Shown: positions 10,017 through 19,102, numbered from the stretch's first letter. The stretch is 64,000 bases of DNA from Fictibacillus marinisediminis (GCF_023149135.1 NZ_JAIWJX010000002.1:2976001-3040000); one strand, 5' to 3'. Translations and numbers: made by a program. The notes: generated by a model not told the origin, from the sequence alone.

Positions 10017-10853
10017 ATGTCTACTTTTTATGATGGACATGTCCACACCCCGTATTGTCCGCATGGCACCGCCGATCCGCTTTCCCTATATATTGAACGG
10101 GCAATTGAATTAGGATTATCCGGAATGACCTTTACTGAACATGCCCCCTTGCCTTCAGGGTTCATTGATCCGGTACCAGAAAAAGATTCAGGCATGGAAT
10201 TGAGCAGGCTTTCTTCCTACTTGGACGAACTGGGAGCTGCAAAACAATATTACAGAAAGGCGATCTCCATTAATATCGGATTAGAAGTAGACTTTATTGA
10301 TGGATTTGAAAAGGAAACAAAGGATTTCTTAAATGAAGTCGGTCCCCGGCTCGATGATGCCATTCTTTCCGTCCATTTCATTAAGCAGGAAAGCTCCTAT
10401 TTCTGCATTGATTACAGCGAGGACATGTTCGGTGAAATGGTTCGTTCATTCGGCAGCACAGACAAAGTATACAGTGCCTATTATAAGACACTATCAAAGT
10501 CCATCACATCAGACTTGGGAAATTACAAGCCAAAACGGATCGGCCATATGACCCTTGCCCAGAAATTTCAGAAGCAGTATCAAACGGATCAATCTTATCG
10601 GGAAGAAATCAGAACGATTTTGGAACTGATTAAGCTGCACGGCTACGAACTTGACTACAATGGCGCGGGATTATTCAAGCCATTGTGTGGAGAGTCCTAT
10701 CCTCCCCATTGGGTGATGGAGGAGGCCATAAAACAGAAAATCCCTTTTGTCTATGGTTCAGATGCCCATAGTGCAAAGGGATTGGGACAAGGGTATGATA
10801 AACTCATCCACCAAGAGCTTTTATCCGTTCCACTTTCCCTGCAAAGAAAATAG
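10017..10853 (+). CDS. hisJ: histidinol-phosphatase, PHP family
   Basis: Dephosphorylates histidinol phosphate, the penultimate step of histidine synthesis. 278 residues of the PHP superfamily: DGHVHTPYCPHG at residues 6-17, FTEHAPLP near 40, GLEVDFI near 85, a VHF segment near 118, and YGSDAHSAKGLG near 246, together giving the metal ligands. The ATG follows GCAGGAGG. It stands alone, as in B. subtilis, away from the main his operon. Its last 33 bases overlap the end of the convergent refZ gene. Confidence 0.92.
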   Translation: MSTFYDGHVHTPYCPHGTADPLSLYIERAIELGLSGMTFTEHAPLPSGFIDPVPEKDSGMELSRLSSYLDELGAAKQYYRKAISINIGLEVDFIDGFEKETKDFLNEVGPRLDDAILSVHFIKQESSYFCIDYSEDMFGEMVRSFGSTDKVYSAYYKTLSKSITSDLGNYKPKRIGHMTLAQKFQKQYQTDQSYREEIRTILELIKLHGYELDYNGAGLFKPLCGESYPPHWVMEEAIKQKIPFVYGSDAHSAKGLGQGYDKLIHQELLSVPLSLQRK

Positions 10854-11504
10854 CGGATTCTGCACAGCGGACAGAAGCGGATTCTTTTTAGGCGGGATAC
10901 AAACCGACTGCTCCAGCCATTTATTGATAAAACTCACATAAGACGTAACGAATAAGGGATCATGTGGAGCCGTATAGAAGACTTCAGATATATATAAAGG
11001 ATGAAGGAAAGGCATGATGAGCAGATTTCTCAGCTGCATGGTCAGGAGCATGACAGGCTGTTTATGAAACTCTCTTCGTTTCATGCCTTTTTCAAATAGG
11101 GTGTCATAAAAATATTTTTCTTTAGAGAGGTAAGTGGTCATCACTTCCCTTACCAATGTAGAATCAAGCGTCATTTCCCGATGGACAAAACGTGACAGAT
11201 CAGGCTGCTTCAGCTGGTAATGCAGGACACTTTCAATCATGGTCAAAAGCTGATCTTTAACTGTATAGTCCATCGATGTATGGTACACCACTTCAATCTT
11301 GCGGATATACCCTTCATAAAATGATGAAATCAGCTCTTCAAGCAAGCCTTGCTTCCCGCCAAAATGATAGGAAACGAGAGCAAGGTTAACACCCGCCCTC
11401 TTGGCAATCTGCCTGACCGAGGTGCCCTGATACCCCTGGTTTGTAAACAATTCAATCGCAGCTTCGGCAATTTTAATTTTGGTAGCCATCTGATCTTTTG
11501 ACAT
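10821..11504 (-). CDS. refZ: RefZ, TetR-family regulator of FtsZ assembly
   Basis: DNA-binding protein that, in B. subtilis, binds motifs near the origin and inhibits FtsZ rings over the chromosome during sporulation. 227 residues with an N-terminal TetR helix-turn-helix (about 8-55, containing TSVRQIAKRAGVN and LVSYHFGGKQGL) and a helical C-terminal domain. Position between hisJ and the ytsP gene matches B. subtilis yttP/refZ. The last 11 codons overlap hisJ antisense and contain a local direct repeat of AGCGGATTCT on plus. No RefZ binding motif was assigned. Confidence 0.88.
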   Translation of the reverse strand: MSKDQMATKIKIAEAAIELFTNQGYQGTSVRQIAKRAGVNLALVSYHFGGKQGLLEELISSFYEGYIRKIEVVYHTSMDYTVKDQLLTMIESVLHYQLKQPDLSRFVHREMTLDSTLVREVMTTYLSKEKYFYDTLFEKGMKRREFHKQPVMLLTMQLRNLLIMPFLHPLYISEVFYTAPHDPLFVTSYVSFINKWLEQSVCIPPKKNPLLSAVQNPLFSLQGKWNG

Positions 11505-11658
11505 TTAGTATCCACCACCCTTCTTATTACTTCTTTTTTCGTTGGAAAACCTGATATTCCCTTTAACAATCGCTCGACAAATACACCTGTTCTGATGTAA
11601 TCTTCTACAATTTTTGATAAGATAGGGAAAGACCGCTAGCATAAAAAGGGGGATGTTC

Positions 11659-12144
11659 ATGTTTACAGTCGAAAAATACAGTCAAAATCGCGAAGAGGGA
11701 TATGATCTGCTCCTCAAGCAGCTCCGTGCACTTTTAGAAGGCGAGACAAGCATTACCGCTAACCTGGCGAACGCCTCAGCGCTATTAAACCAGTTCCTCC
11801 CCGCTATTAATTGGGTTGGATTTTATGAATATGAAGAACTGTCAGACCAGCTCGTCCTCGGACCGTTTCAAGGACTGCCGGCCTGCGTAAGAATTCCATT
11901 GGGAAAAGGTGTCTGCGGTTCGGCTGCAAAAGACCAGCAATCACTGATTGTGGAAGACGTTCACCAGTTTCCCGGGCATATCGCATGCGATGCTGCATCC
12001 CAATCCGAGATTGTTGTGCCCATTGTAAAAAATGGCCAGCTGTTTGGCGTACTTGATATTGACAGCCCTGAAAAAAACAGGTTTGATGAGATCGACAAAG
12101 TTTGGCTCGAGCGGTTTGTTGATGAACTGAACAAGCATATATAG
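11659..12144 (+). CDS. ytsP: free methionine-(R)-sulfoxide reductase (GAF domain)
   Basis: Reduces free methionine-R-sulfoxide. A single GAF domain of 161 residues carries all three conserved cysteines of the fRMsr family, at about residues 76 (PACVRI), 86 (GVCG) and 110 (FPGHIACD), so a catalytically competent enzyme is predicted. Two ATG codons lie 6 bases apart; the second (11659) is chosen because AAGGGGG ends only at 11652, too close for the first. It is divergent from refZ. The gene downstream and convergent is a methionine gamma-lyase, so two methionine-related genes adjoin. Confidence 0.9.
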   Translation: MFTVEKYSQNREEGYDLLLKQLRALLEGETSITANLANASALLNQFLPAINWVGFYEYEELSDQLVLGPFQGLPACVRIPLGKGVCGSAAKDQQSLIVEDVHQFPGHIACDAASQSEIVVPIVKNGQLFGVLDIDSPEKNRFDEIDKVWLERFVDELNKHI

Positions 12145-12206
12145 AAAACCGTAAGCGACCTAAGACGAATTGTGATTTATTAGATTGACCTCCGAAGACC
12201 AGGGAT

Positions 12207-12228
12207 GAAGCTAGACATTACTTCTATG
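12207..12228 (+). repeat. 22-base repeat, copy 1 (copy 2 at 62674)
   Basis: The bases AGCTAGACAYTACTTCWATG recur at 62674-62695 with 19 of 22 positions shared. Both copies sit on plus between the stop of a plus-strand gene and its terminator. Nature unknown. Confidence 0.5.
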
Positions 12229-12232
12229 TGAA

Positions 12233-12265
12233 AGAACGGCTCCGGAAACCTTCCGGGCCGTTCTT
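12233..12265. terminator. bidirectional terminator, ytsP / megL
   Basis: Long near-perfect stem (GAACGGC then CCGGAA with complements, one bulged base) with A3 on the left and T5 on the right. It serves the convergent genes. Confidence 0.85.
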
Positions 12266-12266
12266 T

Positions 12267-13472
12267 TTATCTTACGACCTGATTTTCTTTTTGATAAACA
12301 CTCTGAAGAGCCTGCTCGAGATCTGCCCATATATCCTGCCAGGCTTCAAGCCCCACGGATAAGCGCAGCAGATTCTGTTTGATCCCCATCTTTTCCCGTT
12401 CCTGTTCGGGCACTACGGCATGTGTCATCGTCGCCGGATGCTGGATAAGCGTCTCAGCGTCCCCAAGACTTACTGCAATTTTGACAAGCTTTAATGCATT
12501 CATCATCTGCTGAGCTTCCTGCTTGCCTCCTTTTATCAATAAGCTGATCATTCCGCCAGCCTTTTTCATCTGTCTCTTCCCTGCCTCATACTGAGCAAAG
12601 TCCGGATCTCCTGGAAAAAAGATAGACTCAATACAGGGATGGCGTTTTAAAAGAACAGCGATCCTTTCGGCATTATCACAGTGGCGGTCCATTCTGACAG
12701 GCAGCGTTTTAATGCCCCTTAAAAGCAGCCATGCTTCAAAAGGGGACATGATCCCACCGATATCCTTCTGGGCGGTCATTGCAATCTGCTGCATCACGTC
12801 CTCCCTTCCAACTGCAACACCTCCGATGACATCACCATGGCCGCAAAGATACTTCGTAGCACTGTGCACGACAATGTCACAGCCCATTTTCAGAGGCTGC
12901 TGCAAATAAGGAGAACAAAAGGTGTTGTCCACAATGACTGGAATGTTCTTTTCTCTGGCAACTCTAGACACCATTTCTAAATCTACAAGTTTCATCGTCG
13001 GGTTGATCGGCGACTCGATGTAAATAAGTGAGGTGTTCGGCAAAATCGCAGCTTCTATAGCGGCTTCATTCTCCATTGGAATAAGCGAGTGCCCGATCTG
13101 AAGATGATCTTCCATATATTGCAGAAGTCCGAAGGTACATCCATAGACCCCTTCCGAACAAAGGATATGGTCCCCTGTTTTCAACAGGCCGAGCAATACT
13201 GCTGAAACTGCGGCCATACCGGATGCAAAAGCCAAACCCTTCTCCCCGCCTTCCAGTTCTGCCATTCGCTCCTCAAAGATAACCACTGTCGGATTTTTCA
13301 GCCGGGAATAAACATATCCTGCTTCATTTCCGGCAAATCTCCGCTCGCCCGTTTCTGCATCCGGAAAAACAAAAGTCGAGGTCTGGTAGATCGGCGGAGA
13401 CAGACTTCCCCCATGCTGGCTGTCCTCATACCCAACGTGTATGGCATTGGTTTCAAAATACTTGGACTTCAT
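12267..13472 (-). CDS. megL: L-methionine gamma-lyase (trans-sulfuration PLP family)
   Basis: PLP enzyme of the Cys/Met metabolism family, 401 residues. The PLP lysine is in SATKYLCGHGDV near residue 210; the Tyr-Gly-Cys-Thr motif (VYGCTFGLL, about 115) carries the cysteine characteristic of methionine gamma-lyases where cystathionine lyases have Gly, so cleavage of methionine to methanethiol, ammonia and 2-oxobutyrate is favoured. The ATG at 13472 follows AAGGGGTG; a longer frame upstream has no ribosome site. A near-consensus CcpA operator lies 22 bases upstream. B. subtilis has dgcP at this position instead. A cystathionine lyase/synthase role cannot be fully excluded. Confidence 0.8.
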   Translation of the reverse strand: MKSKYFETNAIHVGYEDSQHGGSLSPPIYQTSTFVFPDAETGERRFAGNEAGYVYSRLKNPTVVIFEERMAELEGGEKGLAFASGMAAVSAVLLGLLKTGDHILCSEGVYGCTFGLLQYMEDHLQIGHSLIPMENEAAIEAAILPNTSLIYIESPINPTMKLVDLEMVSRVAREKNIPVIVDNTFCSPYLQQPLKMGCDIVVHSATKYLCGHGDVIGGVAVGREDVMQQIAMTAQKDIGGIMSPFEAWLLLRGIKTLPVRMDRHCDNAERIAVLLKRHPCIESIFFPGDPDFAQYEAGKRQMKKAGGMISLLIKGGKQEAQQMMNALKLVKIAVSLGDAETLIQHPATMTHAVVPEQEREKMGIKQNLLRLSVGLEAWQDIWADLEQALQSVYQKENQVVR

Positions 13473-13494
13473 AGATATGCACCCCTTTTTTATT

Positions 13495-13508
13495 TGTAAG
13501 CGCTTTCT
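13495..13508. promoter_or_regulatory. catabolite response element (cre) before megL
   Basis: TGTAAGCGCTTTCT matches the CcpA operator consensus TGWAANCGNTNWCA at 13 of 14 positions. It lies between the likely promoter and the ribosome site of megL, a roadblock position, and predicts repression by CcpA in glucose. Confidence 0.75.
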
Positions 13509-13602
13509 ATAAACTTTCTCCCACAGAAACGCTATTCCTTCCGCTTTGCCATTATTGTATTCAGCCATCACTGCCATGGCGCCTTTATATTAAGACTAGC
13601 CC

Positions 13603-13631
13603 TTGACTTGTTTCCCGAAAAAACATATACT
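13603..13631 (+). promoter_or_regulatory. sigma-A promoter of rpsD
   Basis: TTGACT, 17-base spacer, TATACT: five of six at each box. About 195 bases upstream of the rpsD ATG, leaving a long leader. Confidence 0.9.
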
Positions 13632-13637
13632 AATCTT

Positions 13638-13825
13638 TGTGTAAAATAAAGCGGCACTGTGTTCGTCATTTGTTTTATTTTGTTACATGTTTGAAGAAGC
13701 ATGGTATATCTCGTAGCTTCAAAGGCTGCTGAAGTGAAGGTATAGGCAAATAAAATAAGCAGATGAAAAGAAAACAGTCACTGTTGTGTTTTACAAAAAC
13801 AAAACACGTGAAGGAGGAGTCATTC
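13638..13825 (+). ncRNA. rpsD leader, possible S4 autoregulatory RNA
   Basis: A roughly 190-base untranslated leader separates the promoter from rpsD. B. subtilis rpsD has a leader through which S4 represses its own synthesis; the length and position here agree. I did not confirm the pairing scheme base by base. A 21-codon upstream extension of the rpsD frame runs through its end but is not needed for the protein. Confidence 0.5.
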
Positions 13826-14428
13826 ATGGCTCGATATACTGGCTCTACATGGAAGATTTCCCGTCGTTTAGGTATTTCCCTAAGCGGAACTGGAAAAGAA
13901 TTAGCAAAGCGTCCTTACGCTCCAGGACAACATGGTCCTAACCAACGTAAAAAACTTTCTGAATACGGTTTACAATTACAAGAGAAGCAAAAGCTTCGTC
14001 ATATGTATGGTGTAAACGAGCGTCAATTCCGCCGTATCTTCAACGATGCAGGCAAAATGACAGGAATTCATGGTGAAAACTTCATGATCCTTCTTGAGTC
14101 TCGTTTAGACAGCATCGTTTACCGTCTTGGTCTTGCCCGCACTCGCCGTGCAGCTCGTCAATTGGTAAACCATGGCCATGTTACTGTAAACGGAAAGCGC
14201 GTTGATATTCCATCTTTCCGCGTAGCACCTGGTTCAGTTATCGGTGTTCGTGAAAAGTCACAAAATCTTAGCGCTATTAAAGAAGCAATCGAAGTGAACA
14301 ACTTTGTTCCTGACTTCTTGACTTTTGACGAAAACAAACTAGAAGGTACATTCACTCGCTTACCAGAGCGTTCTGAATTACCGGCTGAAATTTCAGAACA
14401 GCTTATCGTTGAGTACTACTCTCGTTAA
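13826..14428 (+). CDS. rpsD: 30S ribosomal protein S4
   Basis: Primary 16S rRNA binding protein of the small subunit, 200 residues. The start [19 protein letters not shown] follows AAGGAGGAG and is the standard N-terminus; the S4 RNA-binding domain is at about residues 92-155 ([27 protein letters not shown]). The frame begins 21 codons earlier without a ribosome site. It is transcribed alone from a strong promoter with a long leader, as in Bacillus, with its own terminator. Confidence 0.98.
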   Translation: MARYTGSTWKISRRLGISLSGTGKELAKRPYAPGQHGPNQRKKLSEYGLQLQEKQKLRHMYGVNERQFRRIFNDAGKMTGIHGENFMILLESRLDSIVYRLGLARTRRAARQLVNHGHVTVNGKRVDIPSFRVAPGSVIGVREKSQNLSAIKEAIEVNNFVPDFLTFDENKLEGTFTRLPERSELPAEISEQLIVEYYSR

Positions 14429-14435
14429 GTTTAAG

Positions 14436-14467
14436 AAAACGCTCCGTTTTTACGGGGCGTTTTTTTT
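14436..14467 (+). terminator. intrinsic terminator after rpsD
   Basis: AAAACGCTCCGT pairs with ACGGGGCGTTTT (one G-T wobble), loop of 4, followed by T8. Confidence 0.9.
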
Positions 14468-14567
14468 ATTGCATATTTCAGCAGACAGTCCAAAATATAG
14501 CTCTCACCCCTCAATAGTGGCATCTCTCGGCATTTATTAGCGAAAATCGAATTTTATTATCGAACAC

Positions 14568-14597
14568 AAAAAACCGGCCCAATCACAAGGGCCGGTT
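14568..14597 (-). terminator. intrinsic terminator after tyrS
   Basis: AACCGGCCC / GGGCCGGTT stem, 8-base loop, then TTTTTT on minus. It lies about 18 bases past the tyrS stop. Confidence 0.9.
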
Positions 14598-14614
14598 CTC
14601 CTTATTCAGCAAAA

Positions 14615-15874
14615 TTAGTATCGGATCAAGAAGTATTTCTTCTTCCCTCTCCTGATGACGACGAATCGATCATCAATACGAGAGCTGCTTCCCACCACTT
14701 TGTCAAGGTCCTGGCACCGCTCTCCATTGATAGAGATTGCACCATTGGTTATATCCTCACGAGCTTGGCGCTTTGATGGAGAGATTTTGCTTGCTACAAG
14801 CAGGTCGATCAGACCGATATCCTCTTTAGACTCCATTTCAAAGGAAGGCACGTCTTTAAAGCCTTGCTCAATTTCAGCTCCAGTCAATTCAGAAAGCTGT
14901 CCGCTGAACAGTGCCTGAGAGATTTTGATGGCTTGTTCCAATGACTGTTCTCCATGCACAAGAGCAGTAAGTTCTTCTGCAAGCGCCTTTTGCGCAGCAC
15001 GTTTTTCAGGTGCGCTCTCCACTTGTTCAATAAGTTCGTTGATCTCTTCATGGCTCTTGAATGAGAAGTACTTTAAGAATTTAATCACATCACGGTCATC
15101 CGTGTTGATCCAGAATTGATAGAACTCGTAAGGAGTGGTTTTCTCCGGATCAAGCCAGATCGCTCCGCCTTCTGTTTTCCCGAATTTTGTTCCATCACTC
15201 TTCGTTACGAGCGGGATGGTTAATCCGAATGCTCTCTCTTCTTCTCCGGCTTTGCGGATCAATTCCAGACCAGCTGTGATATTGCCCCATTGGTCGCTTC
15301 CGCCAAGCTGCATACGGCACCCTTCCTGGCGGTACAATTGAAGGAAGTCATACGACTGAAGGATCATGTACGTAAACTCTGTAAAAGAAATCCCAGCTTC
15401 CAAACGGGATTCTACAGAATCTTTTGCAAGCATATAGTTCAGCGGAAAGTATTTACCTACATCACGCAAGAATGAAATAACGTCCATGCTGCCGATCCAC
15501 TCATAGTTGTTGGCGATTTTCGCAGGATTATCCTGAGCGTTAAAGTCCAAAAACTTTGAAAGCTGCTGTTTAATTCGTTCGCTCCATTGTTGAACCACAC
15601 TGGCCTCATTTAACGTCCGCTCTGCCTTCTTCCCGCTTGGGTCCCCAATCATTCCTGTCGCTCCGCCCACAAGAGGGATAGGCTGATGGCCTGCCTGCTG
15701 AAGGCGCCGCATCGTCATGATCACAAGCAGATGGCCCACATGCAGGCTGTCTGCTGTCGGGTCAAAACCGCAATAAAAAGGGGTTTTTCCGCTCTGCAGC
15801 TTTTCTTCCAAACCTTCCCGGTCAGTCACTTGATTGATGAGACCTCGAAATTCCAAGTCTTGTAAAATTGTCAT
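14615..15874 (-). CDS. tyrS: tyrosyl-tRNA synthetase
   Basis: Class I synthetase charging tRNA-Tyr, 419 residues. The HIGH-type motif is HVGHL near residue 46 (DSLHVGHLLV), the KMSKS-type motif is KFGKT near 229, and QLGGSDQWGN marks the tyrosine pocket near 190. A C-terminal S4-like RNA domain (about 350-415) binds the tRNA arm. The ATG follows GAAAGGAG. Expression is controlled by a tyrosine T-box leader directly upstream. Confidence 0.98.
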   Translation of the reverse strand: MTILQDLEFRGLINQVTDREGLEEKLQSGKTPFYCGFDPTADSLHVGHLLVIMTMRRLQQAGHQPIPLVGGATGMIGDPSGKKAERTLNEASVVQQWSERIKQQLSKFLDFNAQDNPAKIANNYEWIGSMDVISFLRDVGKYFPLNYMLAKDSVESRLEAGISFTEFTYMILQSYDFLQLYRQEGCRMQLGGSDQWGNITAGLELIRKAGEEERAFGLTIPLVTKSDGTKFGKTEGGAIWLDPEKTTPYEFYQFWINTDDRDVIKFLKYFSFKSHEEINELIEQVESAPEKRAAQKALAEELTALVHGEQSLEQAIKISQALFSGQLSELTGAEIEQGFKDVPSFEMESKEDIGLIDLLVASKISPSKRQAREDITNGAISINGERCQDLDKVVGSSSRIDDRFVVIRRGKKKYFLIRY

Positions 15875-15912
15875 TATAGTTGCTCCTTTCAGTTTCTGGA
15901 TGAAGACAAATA

Positions 15913-16138
15913 AAAAACGCCCCTGTAATAAGGGACGTGATTATCGCGGTACCACCCTCGTTGAAGGAAACGTATTTCCTCCCACTCATATCCATTAACG
16001 GCTTTTCAACCGGTCTTTGCTACTTTCATTTCACAAAGAAAGCTCCAGGGTGTAATTCATAAACTGTCTATGTACTGGTTTGCAGCGGCCACCAGCTTTC
16101 TGTAACAGGGAGACGGTTACTACTAAATCCTATCTTCG
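15913..16138 (-). ncRNA. T-box leader of tyrS (tyrosine)
   Basis: The T-box core AGGGTGGTACCGCG occurs on minus at 15945-15958, followed by a terminator stem (ACGTCCCT ... AGGGGCGT) and T6 ending at about 15913. Upstream is a Stem I region with a CTGGTGG segment and a TAC triplet in CCAGTACATAG (minus, 16072-16074) that is a plausible tyrosine specifier. Uncharged tRNA-Tyr is expected to switch it to antitermination. Confidence 0.92.
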
Positions 16139-16171
16139 CTTTTGCTTTATCCAATTGACATATATTCTTCA

Positions 16172-16200
16172 TTTTTACCACAGGTTTTACGCATTGTCAA
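16172..16200 (-). promoter_or_regulatory. possible sigma-A promoter of the tyrS leader
   Basis: On minus, TTGACA (perfect -35, plus 16195-16200), 17-base spacer, TAAAAA (weak -10). It starts transcription about 30 bases before the T-box region, an appropriate distance. Confidence 0.6.
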
Positions 16201-16254
16201 TTCCTCATCCACTGACAAAATTGTCTTAAGTCCCCCTTCAAACGACAAGGGATA

Positions 16255-16263
16255 TGATATAAT
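16255..16263 (+). promoter_or_regulatory. extended -10 promoter of the PBP gene
   Basis: TGATATAAT, a perfect TGN extended -10, 26 bases upstream of the PBP ATG; no clear -35. The short leader leaves room only for the ribosome site. Confidence 0.6.
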
Positions 16264-16288
16264 TAGTCAGATAGGGGGGAATTTACAA

Positions 16289-19102
16289 ATGTCTCATCTA
16301 GAGGAAATTAAGGAAAAATGGAGGCGCTTTATTGCGTATCTAAATGAGAAAAAAATTATACAGGCCGCAGATAAAACATACACATTCACCTGGAACTTAT
16401 TCTTAATTATCGTGGTATTATTCTTGCTTGGCGGCTGTTTGGCTGCTGGAGCAGGAGCTGGCTTTCTGGCCTCGCTTGTAAAAAACGAGCCAGTCAGAGC
16501 TTACAGCACCATGAAGGATAACATTTACAATTACGAAGAAACGAGTACAATGTATTTTGACAAAGAGCAGCTGATCGGCAAGCTGCGTGCTGACCTTGAC
16601 CGCCAGGAGGTTTCTTTAAAGGATATCTCACCTTTCGTAAAAGATGCCGTTATTTCAACGGAGGATCAATATTTCTATGAGCATGACGGCATTGTTCCAA
16701 AGGCTATCCTCAGGGCAACGCTTCAGGAAGTAACAGGCTCCGATACCCGTTCGGGCGGGAGTACACTTACTCAGCAGCTCATTAAAAACCAGATCTTAAC
16801 GAACGAGGTTTCCTTCGACAGAAAAGCGAAAGAAATCCTGCTCGCACTCAGACTCGAGCACTTGTTTACAAAAGAGCAAATCCTTGAAGCATATTTAAAC
16901 ATCGTTCCATTCGGCCGTAACTCCTCCGGCAGAAACGTAGCCGGCATCCAGGCGGCCGCTCAGGGAGTTTTCGGTGTTGACGCTGACAAACTGAACCTGC
17001 CGCAGGCAGCTTTCCTTGCAGGCATGCCGCAAAACCCGTTTGTCTATTCTCCATTTACACAACAAGGTGCAGTTAAAAAAGATATTACATATGGTACCAA
17101 CCGCATGAAAACGGTTTTGAACCGCATGCTGACAAATGGAGCCATCACACCTGAACAATACGATAAAGCACTGAAATATAATGTGAGAAAACACTTTGTA
17201 ACGAAGAAGGAATCTTCTTACGAAAAATATCCTTACTTAAGCATTGAAGTCGAGCGCCGTTCAGCAGATATCCTTGCAAGGATCGGGGCGAAAAAAGACG
17301 GCAAGAACTTTGACAAGCTTAAGCAGAACACAAAAGATGAATACCGTCAGAATGCTTTTGTACAGCTGCGCCAAAAAGGCCTGAAAATTCATACGACCAT
17401 CAATAAAAAGATCTATGAGAAAATGGAGAAAACAGCGAAGAACAAATATCTCTTCGGCTCTACCCACCTTGTCCGCGTGAAGAACGCCAAAGGAAAATGG
17501 ATCTATGAAAAGCAGCCGCAGGAAGTAGGCTCCATACTGATCGAAAATAAAACAGGAGCCATCATCAGCTTTGTCGGTGGGCGTGATTACAACCGTGAAC
17601 AGCTGAACCATGCCACTCAGGCATTAAGACAGAATGGTTCAACGATGAAGCCGCTGCTCGCATATGCTCCGGCCATCGAGGAAGGTAAAGTGCAGCCGGG
17701 TTACATCATTCCTGATACACCGCTGACCATTGGCAATTACGCACCAAACAACTATGATAACCGTTTTCATGGACTCCTTTCCGCAAGGACCGCACTTGCC
17801 AAGTCTTATAATATTCCTGCACTGCGCAGCTTCATGAAAGCGAATCGGGCCGATGCCTTCAATCGATTGGAGAAAATGGGATTCACAACCATTACTGATA
17901 CAGACAGATCGGCTACATCTGTTGCCATCGGCGGATTGACTCACGGGGTAACCGTAGAAGAGAATACGAACGCTTTCGCAACCTTTGCTAACCAAGGCAA
18001 GTTTGTGGATGCCTACCTCATTGAAAAAATTGAGGACAAACATGGAAAAGTTCTATATAAACATCAATCTAAGCCGGTGCCAGTATATTCTCCGCAAACC
18101 TCTTATCTTATCCTTGATATGATGAGGGATGTACTGAAGCCAGGGGGAACCGCAGCAAGCATTCCAGGAAGACTGAACTTTTATGCAGATTGGGCCGGAA
18201 AAACCGGCACCACATCCTCAGCCAAGGATTCTTGGTTTGTAGCAACCAATCCTAACGTAACGCTTGGTGTATGGCACGGATATGATAAACCTGAAGCCCT
18301 TCCAACAGGACAACAGCATATTAGCCAGACCCTGTGGGCAGCTTTTGCCAATGATGCCTATAAATACGCGCCATCACTCATGGCTCCGAAGCATCTTTTC
18401 CCCATGCCTTCGGGAATTGTCAGGAAAGAGATTTGCGGGATCTCGGGAAAACTTCCATCTGATCTCTGCCGGTCAGCAGGTCTTGTCACAACAGATCTAT
18501 TCAATGTAAAATATGCTCCAGATTCAACAGATAACAGCTTGGATACCGGGCTTTATGTTATTGCAAACGGAAAGAAATACAAAGCGTCCGAATCGACACC
18601 AAAAGAATTTACTCAAAAAGGCGTCCTCATTGACGATGCTCTGTTTGACGGAGTCGACTTGAAGAAAGTGACCGGAGAAGAAAATTCTGACCATCTTCTT
18701 CCTAAGACAAATCTTCCAGAGAACGGAAAAAACCCTGATACAGTCAGCGGACTGTCAGCCAAAGGCGGGAAGCTTTCCTGGTCTGCGTCAGGAGAAAGTG
18801 ATGTAGTTGGCTACCGTGTCTATTATTCTGCTACCGGAAACGGTCCGTTTAAGAAAATCGGCAGTCTAACATCAGATAAAACCTCTCTTTCTGCCCCATC
18901 AGGCGTGCTGTTTGTTACAGCAGTAGACGTCTCGGGCAAGGAATCGGCGCCATCTGAGAAGATTAAAAGCGGCAAAGAAAAAACAGATCCAAAGAAACCA
19001 GACAAACCGGGAACGGATGATCCAACGGCAGGGAAAAAGCCAAAGGATCCTCCTCCTGCCCAAAATGATGATAAAAAGAAACCAAAAAAGCCCGCGAATT
19101 AA
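16289..19102 (+). CDS. class A penicillin-binding protein (PBP1A family) with fibronectin type III domain
   Basis: Bifunctional peptidoglycan polymerase and crosslinker, 937 residues. A cytoplasmic tail is followed by one membrane anchor (about 36-62), a GT51 glycosyltransferase with EDQYFYEHDG (catalytic Glu near 132) and GGSTLTQQLIKNQ, then a transpeptidase with SxxK as STMK (about 450), SxN as SYN (about 509) and KTGTT (about 635). A fibronectin type III repeat (about 815-895) and a Pro/Lys-rich tail follow. The ATG at 16289 follows GGGGGGA; a 49-codon upstream extension has no support. B. subtilis has no PBP at this site between tyrS and acsA. The stop codon lies inside the terminator stem. 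Confidence 0.92.
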   Translation: MSHLEEIKEKWRRFIAYLNEKKIIQAADKTYTFTWNLFLIIVVLFLLGGCLAAGAGAGFLASLVKNEPVRAYSTMKDNIYNYEETSTMYFDKEQLIGKLRADLDRQEVSLKDISPFVKDAVISTEDQYFYEHDGIVPKAILRATLQEVTGSDTRSGGSTLTQQLIKNQILTNEVSFDRKAKEILLALRLEHLFTKEQILEAYLNIVPFGRNSSGRNVAGIQAAAQGVFGVDADKLNLPQAAFLAGMPQNPFVYSPFTQQGAVKKDITYGTNRMKTVLNRMLTNGAITPEQYDKALKYNVRKHFVTKKESSYEKYPYLSIEVERRSADILARIGAKKDGKNFDKLKQNTKDEYRQNAFVQLRQKGLKIHTTINKKIYEKMEKTAKNKYLFGSTHLVRVKNAKGKWIYEKQPQEVGSILIENKTGAIISFVGGRDYNREQLNHATQALRQNGSTMKPLLAYAPAIEEGKVQPGYIIPDTPLTIGNYAPNNYDNRFHGLLSARTALAKSYNIPALRSFMKANRADAFNRLEKMGFTTITDTDRSATSVAIGGLTHGVTVEENTNAFATFANQGKFVDAYLIEKIEDKHGKVLYKHQSKPVPVYSPQTSYLILDMMRDVLKPGGTAASIPGRLNFYADWAGKTGTTSSAKDSWFVATNPNVTLGVWHGYDKPEALPTGQQHISQTLWAAFANDAYKYAPSLMAPKHLFPMPSGIVRKEICGISGKLPSDLCRSAGLVTTDLFNVKYAPDSTDNSLDTGLYVIANGKKYKASESTPKEFTQKGVLIDDALFDGVDLKKVTGEENSDHLLPKTNLPENGKNPDTVSGLSAKGGKLSWSASGESDVVGYRVYYSATGNGPFKKIGSLTSDKTSLSAPSGVLFVTAVDVSGKESAPSEKIKSGKEKTDPKKPDKPGTDDPTAGKKPKDPPPAQNDDKKKPKKPAN

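Noticed and set aside
16142..16288. A 49-codon N-terminal extension of the PBP
   Set aside because: It would be translated through the tyrS promoter region and lies upstream of the PBP promoter and ribosome site.
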